64,000 bases of DNA, from NCBI RefSeq assembly GCF_004339095.1, contig NZ_SMGQ01000013.1:262352-326351 (forward strand). The letters are read 5' to 3'. The stretch is from Natranaerovirga hydrolytica (GTDB taxonomy: Bacteria > Bacillota > Clostridia > Lachnospirales > DSM-24629). Position numbers and translations under genes: made by a program. The notes below the pieces were generated by a model that was not told the DNA's origin, made no database searches, and worked only from the letters and a program-made list of their open reading frames with translations. Each line of letters starts with the position of its first letter. Positions within the stretch are counted from its first letter, which is position 1. This document shows, piece after piece, positions 9,510 through 20,295 of this stretch.

Positions 9510-11579
9510 GTGAAGTCCATAAAGACAAAAATGATAATTTTGTTTACATTAACGATTGTTATTGCAGTAACAAGCATAGGGCTTTTTTCTTTGAATTTAT
9601 CGACAAATCAATTAAGGAATGAAGCAGAATTTAATATTGAAAGCTTAACCCGTGAAATCTCTAAACAAGTTCAAGCCAATATTGAGGCACAACAGATGTA
9701 TATTGACACTTTGGCACATCAAGATGTTGTGACAGCTGACATCCCTAGAGCAGACAAAATTACATATTTTACAAATGAAGCGACTAGAAATGAATATGAA
9801 GCCTTTGGGTTTGCAGGTTCAAATGGCCAAGGTACACTATTCAATTCAAAAGGGGATACACAAAATTTGTCAAATCAAGCTTTTTTTGAAGAAGCGATGT
9901 CTGGTAATCCATCTGTTTCAGATGTTATTGTTAATATGGAAACAGGAGAAGCAGCACTTTATTTTGCATCACCAGTTATTGAAGATGGTAGGGTTATAGG
10001 TGTTTTTTATGGCATTAAAGACGGAAATATGTTAAGTGAGATTATTAAGGCTATTGACTATGGGGAGTCAGGTAGAGGTTTAATCACTAACACAGCAGGA
10101 ACCATTCAAGGACATCATGAAGCATTTTTAGTAATGTTTCAACTTAATTTAATTGCAATGTTAGAAGAAACAGAGGAAGATGTTGAATGGGATACAGATT
10201 TTGGTAAAGAAGAGTTTGATGAAACGGAAGAAGACACAGATATTAGTCAATTAGGGGAGTTATTTAGAGATGAAGTCCAACATGGTGGTGTTGGGGTTGG
10301 AGAGCATACTTTTGCTGGTACACCTATTTTAGTGGGGTATGCCCCAATAGAGGGAACTGACTGGATTATTATGTTTGAGGTAGACCAAAGTGAGATGTTA
10401 TCAGGGATAAATATTCTTAGAGTGTATGTACTGATTGGTATGATTATATTTGCATTATTGGGTGTTCTGATCACCTATTTAATTAGTAATAACATCAGTA
10501 AGCCATTGAGTACAGTAACCGATTCATTAAATCAATTAGCTGACTATGACTTATCAGAAGACCAAACCGTTAATCAATATGCAAAAAGAGTAGATGAAAT
10601 TGGTAGAATGTCTAATGCATTAATAAAAATGAAAGATAGTTTTATTGAACTAATCACCACAACAGGTAATGTATCTGAGCAAGTAAAAAATTCTGCACAA
10701 GAATTGAATACAGCTAGTCAAGATTCAGCTCATGCATCACAAGAAGTGGCTAATGTAATAGAAGAAATTGCTAGAGGCGCAACAGATCAAGCACAAGATT
10801 CAGAAAAAGGTGCTTTAGCGATGGAAGAAATGAGTACCGTATTAAATGAAGACAAAGCATATATTGCAAACTTAAATATTTCTGCAGATGAAGTGGTTCG
10901 ATTAAAAGATGAAGGGATTCAAACCATTCAATCATTGGTTGAAGTATCAAAAGAAAATGAAGAAGCTTCAGCAGAAATATACGATGTGATTATTGATACA
11001 GATGATAGTGCTAAAAAGATCGAAGAAGCAAGCCAAATGATAAGCAATATATCAGAACAAACGAATTTATTAGCATTAAATGCTGCAATAGAAGCAGCAA
11101 GAGCAGGTGAGGCTGGCAGAGGCTTTGCTGTTGTAGCTGACGAAATAAGAAATTTAGCGGAACAATCTAATCAATTTACAGATGAAATAAGAACAGTAAT
11201 TGATGAATTGTCTTCTAAAACTAAAAATGCTGTCAATGTAATGGATAAAGTTAAAAATGAAATTGTAAAATCACAATCTGAAAGTGTTTTAGCAACACAA
11301 GACAAATTTGATGGCATAACGGTTGCTGTAGAAAAAACAAAAGAAATTATAGAAAAAATTAATAACTCTACACAAAACTTAGATGATAAAAAAGAACAGT
11401 TAATGTCTATAGTAGAAAACTTATCTGCTATAGCAGAAGAAAATGCAGCCAGTACAGAAGAAGCATCTGCTTCTGTAGAAGAGCAAACAGCCGGTATAGA
11501 AGAAGTAGCAAGCTCCAGTCAACAATTAGTGGAGTTGGCAGAAGAACTTAACTTATTGGTTAAGAAGTTTAAATTGTAA
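9510..11579 (+). CDS. Methyl-accepting chemotaxis protein
   Basis: The 689-residue transducer has a first membrane helix (about 7-29), an extracytoplasmic dCache-like sensor (about 35-295), a second helix (about 305-328), a HAMP region (about 330-385) and a cytoplasmic signalling hairpin. The CheA/CheW-contacting tip is intact ([20 protein letters not shown], near 515-535). The sensor domain has an unusual acidic stretch near residues 212-245 rich in Glu and Asp, which could suit a halophilic or alkaline outside. No C-terminal CheR-docking pentapeptide is seen. Start is GTG behind AAGGAG (9497-9502). Ligand unknown. Confidence 0.92.
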   Translation: MKSIKTKMIILFTLTIVIAVTSIGLFSLNLSTNQLRNEAEFNIESLTREISKQVQANIEAQQMYIDTLAHQDVVTADIPRADKITYFTNEATRNEYEAFGFAGSNGQGTLFNSKGDTQNLSNQAFFEEAMSGNPSVSDVIVNMETGEAALYFASPVIEDGRVIGVFYGIKDGNMLSEIIKAIDYGESGRGLITNTAGTIQGHHEAFLVMFQLNLIAMLEETEEDVEWDTDFGKEEFDETEEDTDISQLGELFRDEVQHGGVGVGEHTFAGTPILVGYAPIEGTDWIIMFEVDQSEMLSGINILRVYVLIGMIIFALLGVLITYLISNNISKPLSTVTDSLNQLADYDLSEDQTVNQYAKRVDEIGRMSNALIKMKDSFIELITTTGNVSEQVKNSAQELNTASQDSAHASQEVANVIEEIARGATDQAQDSEKGALAMEEMSTVLNEDKAYIANLNISADEVVRLKDEGIQTIQSLVEVSKENEEASAEIYDVIIDTDDSAKKIEEASQMISNISEQTNLLALNAAIEAARAGEAGRGFAVVADEIRNLAEQSNQFTDEIRTVIDELSSKTKNAVNVMDKVKNEIVKSQSESVLATQDKFDGITVAVEKTKEIIEKINNSTQNLDDKKEQLMSIVENLSAIAEENAASTEEASASVEEQTAGIEEVASSSQQLVELAEELNLLVKKFKL

Positions 11580-11586
11580 ATGAAAA

Positions 11587-11703
11587 GTTGCCTATAATAA
11601 AAAAACAGTATAGTACCCCCTTACCTTACTTAACACTTATTATAGGTAACTATTCATATAAATTATTAAAAGAGTTATCTAAAATGTTTTAGATAACTCT
11701 TTT
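11587..11703 (+). terminator. Two hairpins ending the chemoreceptor unit
   Basis: The first hairpin pairs GTTGCCTATAATAA (11587-11600) with TTATTATAGGTAAC (11637-11650), one mismatch. The second is a perfect 17-base-pair stem, 11668-11684 with 11687-11703, whose 3' side ends in TTTT. The second is the likelier terminator. Confidence 0.7.
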
Positions 11704-11768
11704 CTTGATGAATATACATTTATGTGATACTATTTAATAGAAAAAAATTTAACTAGGGGGAAATTTTT

Positions 11769-13301
11769 ATGAGCGATTCATTGATACACGGCTTAATGTT
11801 TGCCATATACCTAACCATGTTAATGGGTATAGGAATACATTCTTATAAAAAAAGTAAAAGCCAAAGTGATTATTTTTTAGCAGGTAGAAAATTAAATGTA
11901 TGGGTAAGTTCCTTAAGTGCCCAAGCATCTGATATGAGTGGTTGGTTACTGATGGGATTACCAGGAACAGCCTTTCTATTAGATTATAACAATGGATTAC
12001 CAGAAGCTGTATGGACAGCAATTGGTTTAGCAATTGGTACATATCTTAATTGGCTTTTTGTAGCAAAAAGACTTAGAAAATACTCTGAAATAGCCAATGA
12101 TTCTATAACAATTCCAACTTTCATTGAAAATAGATTTAGAGATCGAACAAAAATTATAAGAATCAGTTCAGCTATATTTATCATTATTTTCTTTTTGATT
12201 TATACAGCAGCTCAATTATCAGCTGGAGCAAAGTTGTTTAATACTGTATTTGGATTGGATTATATTATTGCTTTAATCCTTGGGGCAATTGTTATTATTA
12301 GTTACACCTTCTTAGGAGGTTTTTTAGCAGTTTGTTGGACAGATTTAATACAAGGTATACTGATGTTTTTTGCTATTATTATCGTACCCATTATAGCGTT
12401 ATTTACGTTAGGAGGTACTCAAGAAACTTTTAACTTAGTAGCATCCTTATCAGAAATGTCTAGTGAATTTAACATGTCACAATGGACAGGAATAGGAAGT
12501 GTTGGTATATTATCTATTATTTCTTTTGCAGCTTGGGGATTTGGCTATTTTGGACAGCCTCATATTTTAACTCGGTTTATGGGGATTAGTCATTCCAAAA
12601 ATGTAAAACCTGCTAGAAGGATTGCTATGGTTTGGGTAGTTTTAACTTTAATAGCAGCTGTTCTTGTAGGGGTAATTGGTAAAGCCTATTTATCCACTAT
12701 ATTGTCTCCTGAAAGTTTTGCTGGTATTGATCCAGAAAATGTATTTATTATAATGGTACAAAATGTATTAAGTGGACCAGTCTTAACGATTTTTGCAGGC
12801 TTAATCTTAACAGCTATTTTATCAGCCATTATGAGTACAGCAGATTCACAGCTACTCGTGACAGCTTCCGCAGTATCAGAAGATATCTGTAAAACTATTT
12901 TTAAAGAAAAAATATCAGAAAAACAATTGCTTTGGATCAGTCGTTTAACGGTGTTAATTGTTTCTCTTATTGCATTAATTATTGCAATTGACCCGGATAG
13001 TTCTGTATTTGATTTGGTAGCTTACGCTTGGGCTGGATTTGGAGCAGCATTTGGCCCATGTATCCTTTTATCATTATATTGGAAGCGTATGAATTGGCAA
13101 GGTGCTTTAGCAGGTATATTGTCAGGTGGGTTAACAGTTTTAATATGGCGAAATGTTATTAAGACACACATTAACTTATATGAATTGGTACCAGCCTTTA
13201 TTATTTCGGTTCTATTTATCATTGTGGTGAGTTTATTAACCAAAAAACCATCCAAAGAGATAGAAGAAGAATTTGACAAGGTTTTATCAGCTGATATTTA
13301 A
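11769..13301 (+). CDS. putP: Sodium/proline symporter (SSS family)
   Basis: The 510-residue protein has about 13 hydrophobic helices and matches PutP over its length. The N-terminal unwound helix reads SSLSAQASDMSGWLLMGLPG, carrying the conserved Asp and sodium-site residues. A second signature, ILSAIMSTADSQLLVTASAV (about 350-370), contains the Ser/Thr sodium ligands of the LeuT-like fold. It would import proline with Na+, for nutrition or osmoprotection. A related solute such as pantothenate is less likely, given the PutP-like signatures. It appears monocistronic, with a Shine-Dalgarno TAGGGGGA and a terminator at 13319. Confidence 0.9.
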   Translation: MSDSLIHGLMFAIYLTMLMGIGIHSYKKSKSQSDYFLAGRKLNVWVSSLSAQASDMSGWLLMGLPGTAFLLDYNNGLPEAVWTAIGLAIGTYLNWLFVAKRLRKYSEIANDSITIPTFIENRFRDRTKIIRISSAIFIIIFFLIYTAAQLSAGAKLFNTVFGLDYIIALILGAIVIISYTFLGGFLAVCWTDLIQGILMFFAIIIVPIIALFTLGGTQETFNLVASLSEMSSEFNMSQWTGIGSVGILSIISFAAWGFGYFGQPHILTRFMGISHSKNVKPARRIAMVWVVLTLIAAVLVGVIGKAYLSTILSPESFAGIDPENVFIIMVQNVLSGPVLTIFAGLILTAILSAIMSTADSQLLVTASAVSEDICKTIFKEKISEKQLLWISRLTVLIVSLIALIIAIDPDSSVFDLVAYAWAGFGAAFGPCILLSLYWKRMNWQGALAGILSGGLTVLIWRNVIKTHINLYELVPAFIISVLFIIVVSLLTKKPSKEIEEEFDKVLSADI

Positions 13302-13318
13302 ATCATGAAGAATGATTT

Positions 13319-13364
13319 CAATAGGCTTATCTTATATCTTTTAGATATAGATAGGTCTATTTTA
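13319..13364 (+). terminator. Terminator after putP
   Basis: AATAGGCTTATCTTATATC pairs, with G-T pairs and a bulge, with GATATAGATAGGTCTATT and is followed by TTTTAT. Confidence 0.65.
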
Positions 13365-13432
13365 TACTGTTTTTATCAGTGTAACTGTGCTATAATGATG
13401 TAAAAAAATAGTGGAATAAAAGGAGTCAGTCG

Positions 13433-14665
13433 ATGAAATTTAACTTTTTTGACAAAAAGTACACAAACATAATAAAACATATTATCCTTACAGCTGTGTT
13501 ACTCTATGTATGTTTTTTTGCCATAACCAATATTTCCAAAATATATAGTTTTATAATAAGTGTTTTATCAAGAACCATTTCATTATTTTCCCCTTTATTA
13601 ATAGGTATCATACTTGCCTACTTATTAAACCCTTTTGTGACCTTCTATCATCATAAAGTGGTTTTAAAACTCCGTAAAAATAAAAAGCCTAAAAATAGAT
13701 TAGGAGCAACAGCCTTAGCATTTATAAGTGTGATTACTTTATTTTTTATCGCAGGCTATGCTATTTCTTGGAATGTTAGAACAACAAATAGCTTTACTAA
13801 TATTAATGATGCAATTTTAATTTTAGATGAATTTTTAAAAGGTTTTAATAATATAGCGGGTCAAGTACAAGATGTGTTAAGCGAGTACGGTATTTTAGAA
13901 CAAGGAGAAGAAGTGGCTGGAATTGTTATTAATACGGTTTCTTCAGTAGTCCAAATTATTGGTAATGAAATCATTGCATTTATGTCAAAACTTGGTGGAT
14001 ATGTTGTGAATATAGCCATTTCATTAGTGATTACATTTTATTTATTAATGGATAAAGATAAGTTGCTAAAAGAATGGAATAGATTTTTAAAAGCAGTATT
14101 ATCATCTTCAGTTATCAATAAGATAAAAGGTTTTTGGAATGAGGCAGATAAAGTTTTCTCAGGATATATCAGAGGGCAACTGATAGATGTTATGATTATG
14201 TCTGTTTTAATTAGTATAACGCTACTGATCATTGGCGTTGATTTTGCTATCATTATTGGTGTGATTTCAGGATTTGCTAATCTGATACCAATGGTTGGCT
14301 CTATTGTGGCAACCATAATGGCTGTATTTGTAGCATTAGTTGGAGATAATCCAATGAAAGCTGTTTATGCTTTGATTTGTTTAATCATATTGCAGCAAAT
14401 AGATGGCAATATTATTGTGCCTAAAGTAGTAGGGACCAATGTAAACCTGAATCCATTAATGGTGCTTTTAGCAATTTTTATTGGTGGATCATTATTTGGA
14501 ATCCTAGGAATGATTGTTGCCGTACCTATTACAGCTTTAGGAAAACACTTTTACAATCAATTCATAGACAGTAGAATTAAAAAAATTGAACAGACTGAGA
14601 GGCAATTAAAAAAAGAAAAACAAAACAGTACAAAAGAAAAAAAGCCAGTCAATACTGCTGAATAA
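13433..14665 (+). CDS. AI-2E family transporter (YtvI/PerM-like)
   Basis: The 410-residue membrane protein has an N-terminal helix pair, a soluble middle segment (about 115-170) and a C-terminal block of about five helices. The family motifs SGFANLIPMVGSIVATIMAV (about 282-301) and IIVPKVVGTNVNLNPLMVLLAI (about 328-349) are clear. The tail after residue 375 is highly charged (Lys/Glu). Family members export small molecules or exchange Na+/H+; the name AI-2E comes from one member and does not prove autoinducer transport here. AAGGAG precedes the ATG. Confidence 0.88.
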   Translation: MKFNFFDKKYTNIIKHIILTAVLLYVCFFAITNISKIYSFIISVLSRTISLFSPLLIGIILAYLLNPFVTFYHHKVVLKLRKNKKPKNRLGATALAFISVITLFFIAGYAISWNVRTTNSFTNINDAILILDEFLKGFNNIAGQVQDVLSEYGILEQGEEVAGIVINTVSSVVQIIGNEIIAFMSKLGGYVVNIAISLVITFYLLMDKDKLLKEWNRFLKAVLSSSVINKIKGFWNEADKVFSGYIRGQLIDVMIMSVLISITLLIIGVDFAIIIGVISGFANLIPMVGSIVATIMAVFVALVGDNPMKAVYALICLIILQQIDGNIIVPKVVGTNVNLNPLMVLLAIFIGGSLFGILGMIVAVPITALGKHFYNQFIDSRIKKIEQTERQLKKEKQNSTKEKKPVNTAE

Positions 14666-14678
14666 TTCCATATAAACT

Positions 14679-14719
14679 TTAATGCTTCTTATGTATAAGG
14701 CATACATAAGAAGCATTAA
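14679..14719. terminator. Perfect 18-bp hairpin between transporter and kinase genes
   Basis: Left arm 14679-14696 and right arm 14702-14719 are exact inverted repeats with a five-base loop. There is no T run on the plus strand, so termination is plausible but not certain; it could also be a regulator site 25 bases before the kinase start. Confidence 0.5.
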
Positions 14720-14743
14720 TCTATAGATTATTATAAAGGAAGA

Positions 14744-16618
14744 ATGTTAATGTCATATGAATTTTTTTTTAACAGTATAGAACAATTTCTTTTTATCATT
14801 AGTAAAAAAGGAGAGATTTTAAAGGCTAATGAATATGTTATAAGAAAACTCGATTATTCAATGAGTGAACTTAAAAGGGTCAACTTTTTGGACTTATTAG
14901 AATTAGAAGGAACCATTAATAATCCCATTATATCTACAATTATTCAAGAAGATAGGGATTCTTTTGAGTGTGTGTTAAGGGGGAAGGATAAGATAACATA
15001 TCCCATCTCCATAAAAATACAAAAAGGCAGTTGGTCAGATAAAGAAATATTTTACTGTATTGGTAAAGATAGAACCTTAGAAGAAGAAATAGAAAAAATT
15101 AAAGCCAATGTGTACGCCATATTAGATAATGTACCTGAATACATATGGTTAAAAGATTTGGAAGGTAACTATTTGATGGTGAATAAAGCCATTGAAGACC
15201 ATTCAGGATTACCCAGTTCAGAAATTATAGGGAAAAATGATAAAGATTTTTTTGACGAAAATATTGTACAACAAATGAGGAAAAATGATTTAATGGTTAT
15301 TAAAAGCAAAAAACCCACTATATTAGAACAACAAGTAATGATTGAAGAGCAAAAAACGTATTATGAGGTCAGTATTAATCCAGTTATAGACAAGAAAAAC
15401 AGAGTTATTGCACTGACAGGTATTACGAAAGATATAACCAAAGAAAAAGAAAATGAATTAGAGAAAATTAAAGCAACGAAAGAATCTGAAAGAGCAAATC
15501 AAATTAAAAGTCAATTATTAGGTTACCTTTCTCATGAATTACGAACTCCAATGAACGGATTAATTGGTTTTATAGAATTATTTTCAAAAACCGATATAAA
15601 TAGTGAACAAGAATATTATATCAATCAAGTTAAAAAAGTTATTGACAGTCTAAATTATTTGCTAAATGACTTGAAAGATATTACATTAATTGAATCAAAA
15701 CAATTAAAGATAGAGCATAATGTGGTTGACATTTATGAGTTGATTTATGATACCTTAGAATCCTTTAGAATCCAATTAAAGAAAAAGAACATTAAATTAG
15801 AGTTGAAAGTTGGCAAAGAAGTGCCAAAATACATATGTACAGATCCCATTCGTTTAAAGCAAGTATTGAATAACATCATTAGTAATGCAATAAAATATAC
15901 CACTGAAGGTACAATTTATGTTAGAGTGATTAAAAAAAGTGACAATGACCATTTAGAAACCTTTAGCTTTAAAGTGATAGACACGGGAGAAGGGATCCAT
16001 AAAGAAATTTTACCTCAGATATTTGATCCTTTTGTGAAAGATAGTAAAAAATCAGGACTAGGACTAGGACTCAACATTGCAAAGGAAATTGTAAAGCTAT
16101 TGAATGGTGAGATAAAAGTTAGAAGTTCTGTTAATAGAGGTTCTGTCTTTACAGTTACGTTAAAAACAAAAAAAATCAATCAAGACACAATCCATTCAAA
16201 TCATAAGGCAACTCAAGGTGAAATATCTATCGAGAAAAATAAATATCAATTATTATTGGTTGAAGATGTGTTATTTAATCAGAAATTGCAAAGGAAAATG
16301 TTAGAAAAACTGGGGTATACAGTTGAAATTGCTAATAATGGAAAAGAAGCCATCCAAATGTGTAGTGAAAATGTGTATGACTTAGTTTTGATGGATTGTC
16401 AAATGCCAATAATTGATGGTTACGAAGCCACAAAAATTATAAAAAGCATATTAGGTTTAGAAGACATTATCATCATTGCGATGTCGGCTAATGTATTTGA
16501 AGAAGATATTAAAAAATGTTATGCAGTAGGGATGGATGATTTTATTAGTAAGCCAGTTAGAATGGATCAATTGGATAAAACAATAAAAAAATGGTTAAAA
16601 ACAAAGCAAGATACGTAA
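14744..16618 (+). CDS. Hybrid sensor histidine kinase with two PAS domains and a receiver
   Basis: The 624-residue cytoplasmic kinase has PAS-like domains (about 8-110 and 122-235) and a short coiled linker. The HisKA box carries the phospho-acceptor His in LSHELRTPMNGLIGF (near residue 264). HATPase motifs follow (NNIISNAIKYT, DTGEGI and GLGLGL, about 380-445). A C-terminal receiver carries the acceptor Asp in LVLMDCQMPIIDGYEA (near 551) and the lysine in ISKPVR. No membrane segment is seen, so it senses an internal cue. It heads a cluster with a response regulator and an Hpt protein, which together make a four-step His-Asp-His-Asp relay. The ATG at 14750 is an equally good start by Shine-Dalgarno spacing. 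Confidence 0.92.
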   Translation: MLMSYEFFFNSIEQFLFIISKKGEILKANEYVIRKLDYSMSELKRVNFLDLLELEGTINNPIISTIIQEDRDSFECVLRGKDKITYPISIKIQKGSWSDKEIFYCIGKDRTLEEEIEKIKANVYAILDNVPEYIWLKDLEGNYLMVNKAIEDHSGLPSSEIIGKNDKDFFDENIVQQMRKNDLMVIKSKKPTILEQQVMIEEQKTYYEVSINPVIDKKNRVIALTGITKDITKEKENELEKIKATKESERANQIKSQLLGYLSHELRTPMNGLIGFIELFSKTDINSEQEYYINQVKKVIDSLNYLLNDLKDITLIESKQLKIEHNVVDIYELIYDTLESFRIQLKKKNIKLELKVGKEVPKYICTDPIRLKQVLNNIISNAIKYTTEGTIYVRVIKKSDNDHLETFSFKVIDTGEGIHKEILPQIFDPFVKDSKKSGLGLGLNIAKEIVKLLNGEIKVRSSVNRGSVFTVTLKTKKINQDTIHSNHKATQGEISIEKNKYQLLLVEDVLFNQKLQRKMLEKLGYTVEIANNGKEAIQMCSENVYDLVLMDCQMPIIDGYEATKIIKSILGLEDIIIIAMSANVFEEDIKKCYAVGMDDFISKPVRMDQLDKTIKKWLKTKQDT

Positions 16619-16653
16619 AATCAGTAGATAATTGATAACAAGGAGGTGCTTTT

Positions 16654-17349
16654 ATGAAAGACGGAAAAATTTTAATAGTGGAAGATGAAAAGGTTACTTT
16701 AAAATTAATTACTCAAGTTTTACAAAAATATGGATTTAACATAATAACAGCAATGGACGAAAGTTCAACAATTGAAATGTTGAATAAAGAAGTTATAAAA
16801 GGAATTATATTAGACTTAAATTTACCAGATACCAATGGATTAGATTTATTACAAATCATTAGGAATCATCATTATCATAAAGAAGTGCCTATTATCATTT
16901 TAACAAGTAACGATGATAAAATAGATGAAGTGGTTGCTTTAGAAATGGGAGCAGATGATTATATCACAAAACCATTTTATCATAGAGAATTGGTGGCAAG
17001 ATTAAAAGCTTGTATTAGAAGAGCCAAACCAACAATAAATAAAAAAGAAAATTTAGTACAAGTGGATAATTTAGAAATAGACTTGGATACAAGACAAGTA
17101 AAAATTGAGAAAGAGATTATTCCTTTAACATTTAAAGAGTTTGAAGTATTAGCATTTTTAAGTATGAATCCAGGAAAAGTTTTTTCAAGAGATCAATTGT
17201 TAACGACAATCTGGGGAGATCAATATATTACGGAGACAAGAACAATAGATATTCACATTTCCTCTTTGAGAAGTAAATTAGGGAAAAGAAATAATGACAA
17301 ACAATATATAGAAACCGTACGAGGTGTAGGCTATAGATTTAGAAATTAA
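16654..17349 (+). CDS. OmpR/PhoB family response regulator
   Basis: The 231-residue protein has a receiver (1-120) with the acidic pair in VEDEK, acceptor Asp in GIILDLNLPDTNGLDLL (about residue 53) and the Lys in DDYITKPF. The C-terminal winged helix (about 130-230) contains the recognition region RTIDIHISSLRSKLG and ends in the typical VRGVGYRF. It should be the final phosphate acceptor and DNA-binding output of the neighbouring kinase-Hpt relay. AAGGAGGTG precedes the ATG. Targets are unknown. Confidence 0.93.
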   Translation: MKDGKILIVEDEKVTLKLITQVLQKYGFNIITAMDESSTIEMLNKEVIKGIILDLNLPDTNGLDLLQIIRNHHYHKEVPIIILTSNDDKIDEVVALEMGADDYITKPFYHRELVARLKACIRRAKPTINKKENLVQVDNLEIDLDTRQVKIEKEIIPLTFKEFEVLAFLSMNPGKVFSRDQLLTTIWGDQYITETRTIDIHISSLRSKLGKRNNDKQYIETVRGVGYRFRN

Positions 17350-17369
17350 GATTTAATGAGGTGGATGTT

Positions 17370-17714
17370 ATGTGTCATAATAAAAATTATTTTTCCAATA
17401 TAATAGAAATTACAGATGGAGATATGGAATTTGTAGAAGAAGTAGCCAATGATTTATTGGAAATGTTTTCAGAAGCTCATATGGAAGCATTAGAAAGTAA
17501 TATAAAACATAAGGAAGGCGCAATCGTTGCTAAAAAAGCACACAAATTTAGAAGTGCAGTTGTTAATTTTAATATGGTAAAATTGGAAAAAATACTTAGA
17601 GAATTAGAGTGTTTTGGAAAAAATAATACGTTGGAAAAAACCAATGGTATTATAGATAATATTAAATTTGAAATACAACAATTTAAAAACACATTAGAAA
17701 AATTTAACAAATAG
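17370..17714 (+). CDS. Hpt domain phosphotransfer protein
   Basis: The 114-residue all-helical protein carries the Hpt motif KKAHKFRSAVVNFNMVKLEKIL. Its histidine would shuttle phosphate from the receiver of the hybrid kinase to the response regulator at 16654. The canonical HxLKG is relaxed to HKFRS. The ATG at 17370 is chosen because GAGGTGG (17358-17364) lies at normal distance; an in-frame GTG at 17361 overlaps that site. It follows the regulator gene by 20 bases, so all three relay genes are likely one transcript. Identification rests on motif and context. Confidence 0.75.
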   Translation: MCHNKNYFSNIIEITDGDMEFVEEVANDLLEMFSEAHMEALESNIKHKEGAIVAKKAHKFRSAVVNFNMVKLEKILRELECFGKNNTLEKTNGIIDNIKFEIQQFKNTLEKFNK

Positions 17715-17813
17715 TACTATAAGCACTAGAAAAATTCGTAAAGTTGTATTAGAATATAGAGAGTGTCAAAATTTGTCACAAAAACGGGGTATAAAATAAT
17801 AAGGAGGAATAAG

Positions 17814-19856
17814 ATGAAAAGTATATTTAAAAAAATATTTTTACTTTCTTCTATATGTATGATTATACCTATGGTCGTAAGTTTGTTATGGATTAATAAT
17901 ATTTCATCCAATATTTTACAAGAAAATTCAACAGATTACTTAGAAACCGTTGCTAATGAGAAAAAAGAGAGGGTCGACTTAGCAATTGGTGAATTAGGCA
18001 AATACATATCTGGAATGGTTAATGAGCCCTTTACAGTAGATTTATTTGTAGAAGCAACAGAAACCAATACATTTGATGAAGATAATTTAGAGAGGTTATC
18101 GAATCATATGGAAAATAAGTTAAATGAATCTCAAGGATTATATGAAAATATGTTTTTTATGTATGAAGGCGTTATTATTGCTGATGGAATAGGTGGTGCT
18201 TCTGTAGGATTCACAGGTGCAGGAACCAATGCAGAAAATTCAGATGATGATAACAACCAAAGTAACATAAGGATAACAGATCCAGAACCATCTCCTATGA
18301 GCGGAAGACCAGTTATTACAATAAGTGCAGGCGTGGTACATCCTGTAACCAACAGAGAAATTGGAACATTAGCCATACCTATTGACTTAGACACTTTAAC
18401 GCAGAATATCGTAGAAGATGATTCAGAAATGAATATAGACACCCTATTGGTTAATAACAATGGAGTGGTCGTATCAGCTGAGAATAGAGAATATATTCTA
18501 GAAGTTGACTTTGCCCTTGATGAAGAAAATGATCTTATTGGATTCTATAATAGTATGACCAATCATCAATTGGGTGTAGATTATTTTACATTGGATGGTA
18601 CTGAAAATATAGGCGCATATTCATATAGTGAAGATTATAATATGTATACCATTACCTATATGCCAGTATCAGAATATTTGTCTCAAATAAATGAGATAAG
18701 GTATACAATGATTTTGGTTATTGTTTCAGGTATTGTAATTGCAGGATTAGTGATCTTTATTGGAATTAAAAGATTAGTGAAACCGATTAAAGTTGCAGTA
18801 AGTCATATGGAGACCTTATCAAAAGGTGATTTTTCTAAAGAAATTCATAATAAATATACAAGATCCAATGATGAAATTGGCTTGTTAATTCAATCTATGA
18901 TAAAAATGCAAGAATCTATAAAAGATATTGTTAAGAATATCATTAATGAAACAGGTCATTTAACCAAAGCGGTTGAAAGCAGTAATGCTTATATTCTTGA
19001 CTTGAATAGTGATATAGAAGATGTTTCTGCAACAACAGAAGAAATGTCAGCTGGAATGGAAGAAACAGCAGCATCTTCTGAAGAAATGAACGCAAACGCA
19101 GGACAGATAGAAGATGCAGTAGAGAACTTAGCTATAAAAGCTCAAGAAGGTATGGGCTCTGCACAAGAAATAAGCAACCGAGCAAGTGAGTTAAAACAAA
19201 ATGCCTTGAGTTCTCAAGAAAAAGCAAATGAAATATATGAAACAGCACAAAGCAAGTTGAAAGAGTCAATTGAAGAATCCAAATCGGTTCAAGAAATTGA
19301 AATACTCTCAGAAGCAGTCTTAGAAATTACATCAGAAACCAATTTATTAGCACTTAATGCAGCTATAGAAGCAGCAAGAGCAGGAGAAGCTGGAAAAGGT
19401 TTTGCAGTTGTTGCAGAAGAGATTAGAAAACTAGCTGAAAGCTCTGAAAGAACTGTGAATAAAATACAAGAAATATCTAAAAAAGTGGTTGAATCAGTTG
19501 AAAACTTAACAATTAATTCAGAAAATGTTTTGGATTTCATAGAACAGAATGTTATAAAAGATTATGATAGTATGGTGTTAACAGGCGATCAGTACAATCA
19601 AGATGCTATCTTTGTAAAATCTTTAGTAGAAGATCTAGGTGCTACATCACAACAAATAGCAGCTTCGTCACAAAAATTAACAAAAATTATTGAAGAAATA
19701 AGCCTTTCAACTAACGAAAGTGCAGAAGGTTCAACGAATATTGCAGAAAAATCAAGTAGCATATTTAACAAATCTCAAGAGGTAAGAAAAGAAATAGAAA
19801 GTGTTGAAATAGGTTCTAAGAAAATTAATGAAATTGTAAATCAATTCAGAGTATAA
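17814..19856 (+). CDS. Methyl-accepting chemotaxis protein
   Basis: This 680-residue transducer has a membrane helix (about 5-28), a Cache-type sensor (about 30-300), a second helix (about 308-330), HAMP (about 330-390) and a signalling domain. The tip is conserved: [20 protein letters not shown] (about 520-539). A possible Cache ligand area includes Asp/Asn-rich residues near 140-155. It follows the phosphorelay genes by 99 bases without a terminator, so it may be co-transcribed. The ATG at 17814 has AAGGAGG at the right spacing; an in-frame GTG at 17763 has none. No CheR pentapeptide. Confidence 0.92.
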   Translation: MKSIFKKIFLLSSICMIIPMVVSLLWINNISSNILQENSTDYLETVANEKKERVDLAIGELGKYISGMVNEPFTVDLFVEATETNTFDEDNLERLSNHMENKLNESQGLYENMFFMYEGVIIADGIGGASVGFTGAGTNAENSDDDNNQSNIRITDPEPSPMSGRPVITISAGVVHPVTNREIGTLAIPIDLDTLTQNIVEDDSEMNIDTLLVNNNGVVVSAENREYILEVDFALDEENDLIGFYNSMTNHQLGVDYFTLDGTENIGAYSYSEDYNMYTITYMPVSEYLSQINEIRYTMILVIVSGIVIAGLVIFIGIKRLVKPIKVAVSHMETLSKGDFSKEIHNKYTRSNDEIGLLIQSMIKMQESIKDIVKNIINETGHLTKAVESSNAYILDLNSDIEDVSATTEEMSAGMEETAASSEEMNANAGQIEDAVENLAIKAQEGMGSAQEISNRASELKQNALSSQEKANEIYETAQSKLKESIEESKSVQEIEILSEAVLEITSETNLLALNAAIEAARAGEAGKGFAVVAEEIRKLAESSERTVNKIQEISKKVVESVENLTINSENVLDFIEQNVIKDYDSMVLTGDQYNQDAIFVKSLVEDLGATSQQIAASSQKLTKIIEEISLSTNESAEGSTNIAEKSSSIFNKSQEVRKEIESVEIGSKKINEIVNQFRV

Positions 19857-19860
19857 TTTA

Positions 19861-19930
19861 AAAGCCTTATTACAGTTAATAGATATACGATTAAGAGTGT
19901 ATAACTATTAACTGGAGGCTTTTTTTTTTA
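19861..19930 (+). terminator. Terminator after the second chemoreceptor
   Basis: AAAGCCT and ACAGTTAATAG (19861-19882) pair with CTATTAACTGGAGGCTTT (19904-19922), followed by a long T run. Confidence 0.8.
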
Positions 19931-20295
19931 TAAAACCATTTTTCCAATGAGTCACTCTTGTTAAATTTTTTATTATTTCATCTATTATTTGTTCTAGCAA
20001 ACCCTATCCATCTATATAATCTAAAAAGAGAATATTTGTAGTGGCATTAATTTCAGATGTAAAATCAGTAGTTGTTAATGCATCATTAAATTCAAAAAGA
20101 ATTTAATACAAAAACAATAATTTCTTAAGACCTTATGAAAAATAATATGGTATAATATAAAAAAATAAAGTCGAATAATGAACAAAATCGTAGAAATTTT
20201 TGTTGTAATTCTTTGGATTTACATTATAATATACATATAATACAATATTAGATAATGAGCTTTTTTAAACGATCAGTAGCGTTCATTGATTAGAA
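19931..20295. other. Gap with a possible decayed minus-strand reading frame
   Basis: On the minus strand around 20110-19935 a frame reads ILFEFNDALTTTDFTSEI and, after an in-frame TAG, GLLEQIIDEIIKNLTRVTHW. The composition looks protein-like but no start or family is recognised. TATAAT boxes at 20151 and near 20230 on the plus strand may serve the gene at 20463. Otherwise nothing is seen. Confidence 0.3.

Noticed and set aside
14679-14719. Riboswitch or attenuator before the hybrid kinase
   Set aside because: It is a simple perfect hairpin with no aptamer-like conserved loop, so I kept it as a hairpin/terminator only.
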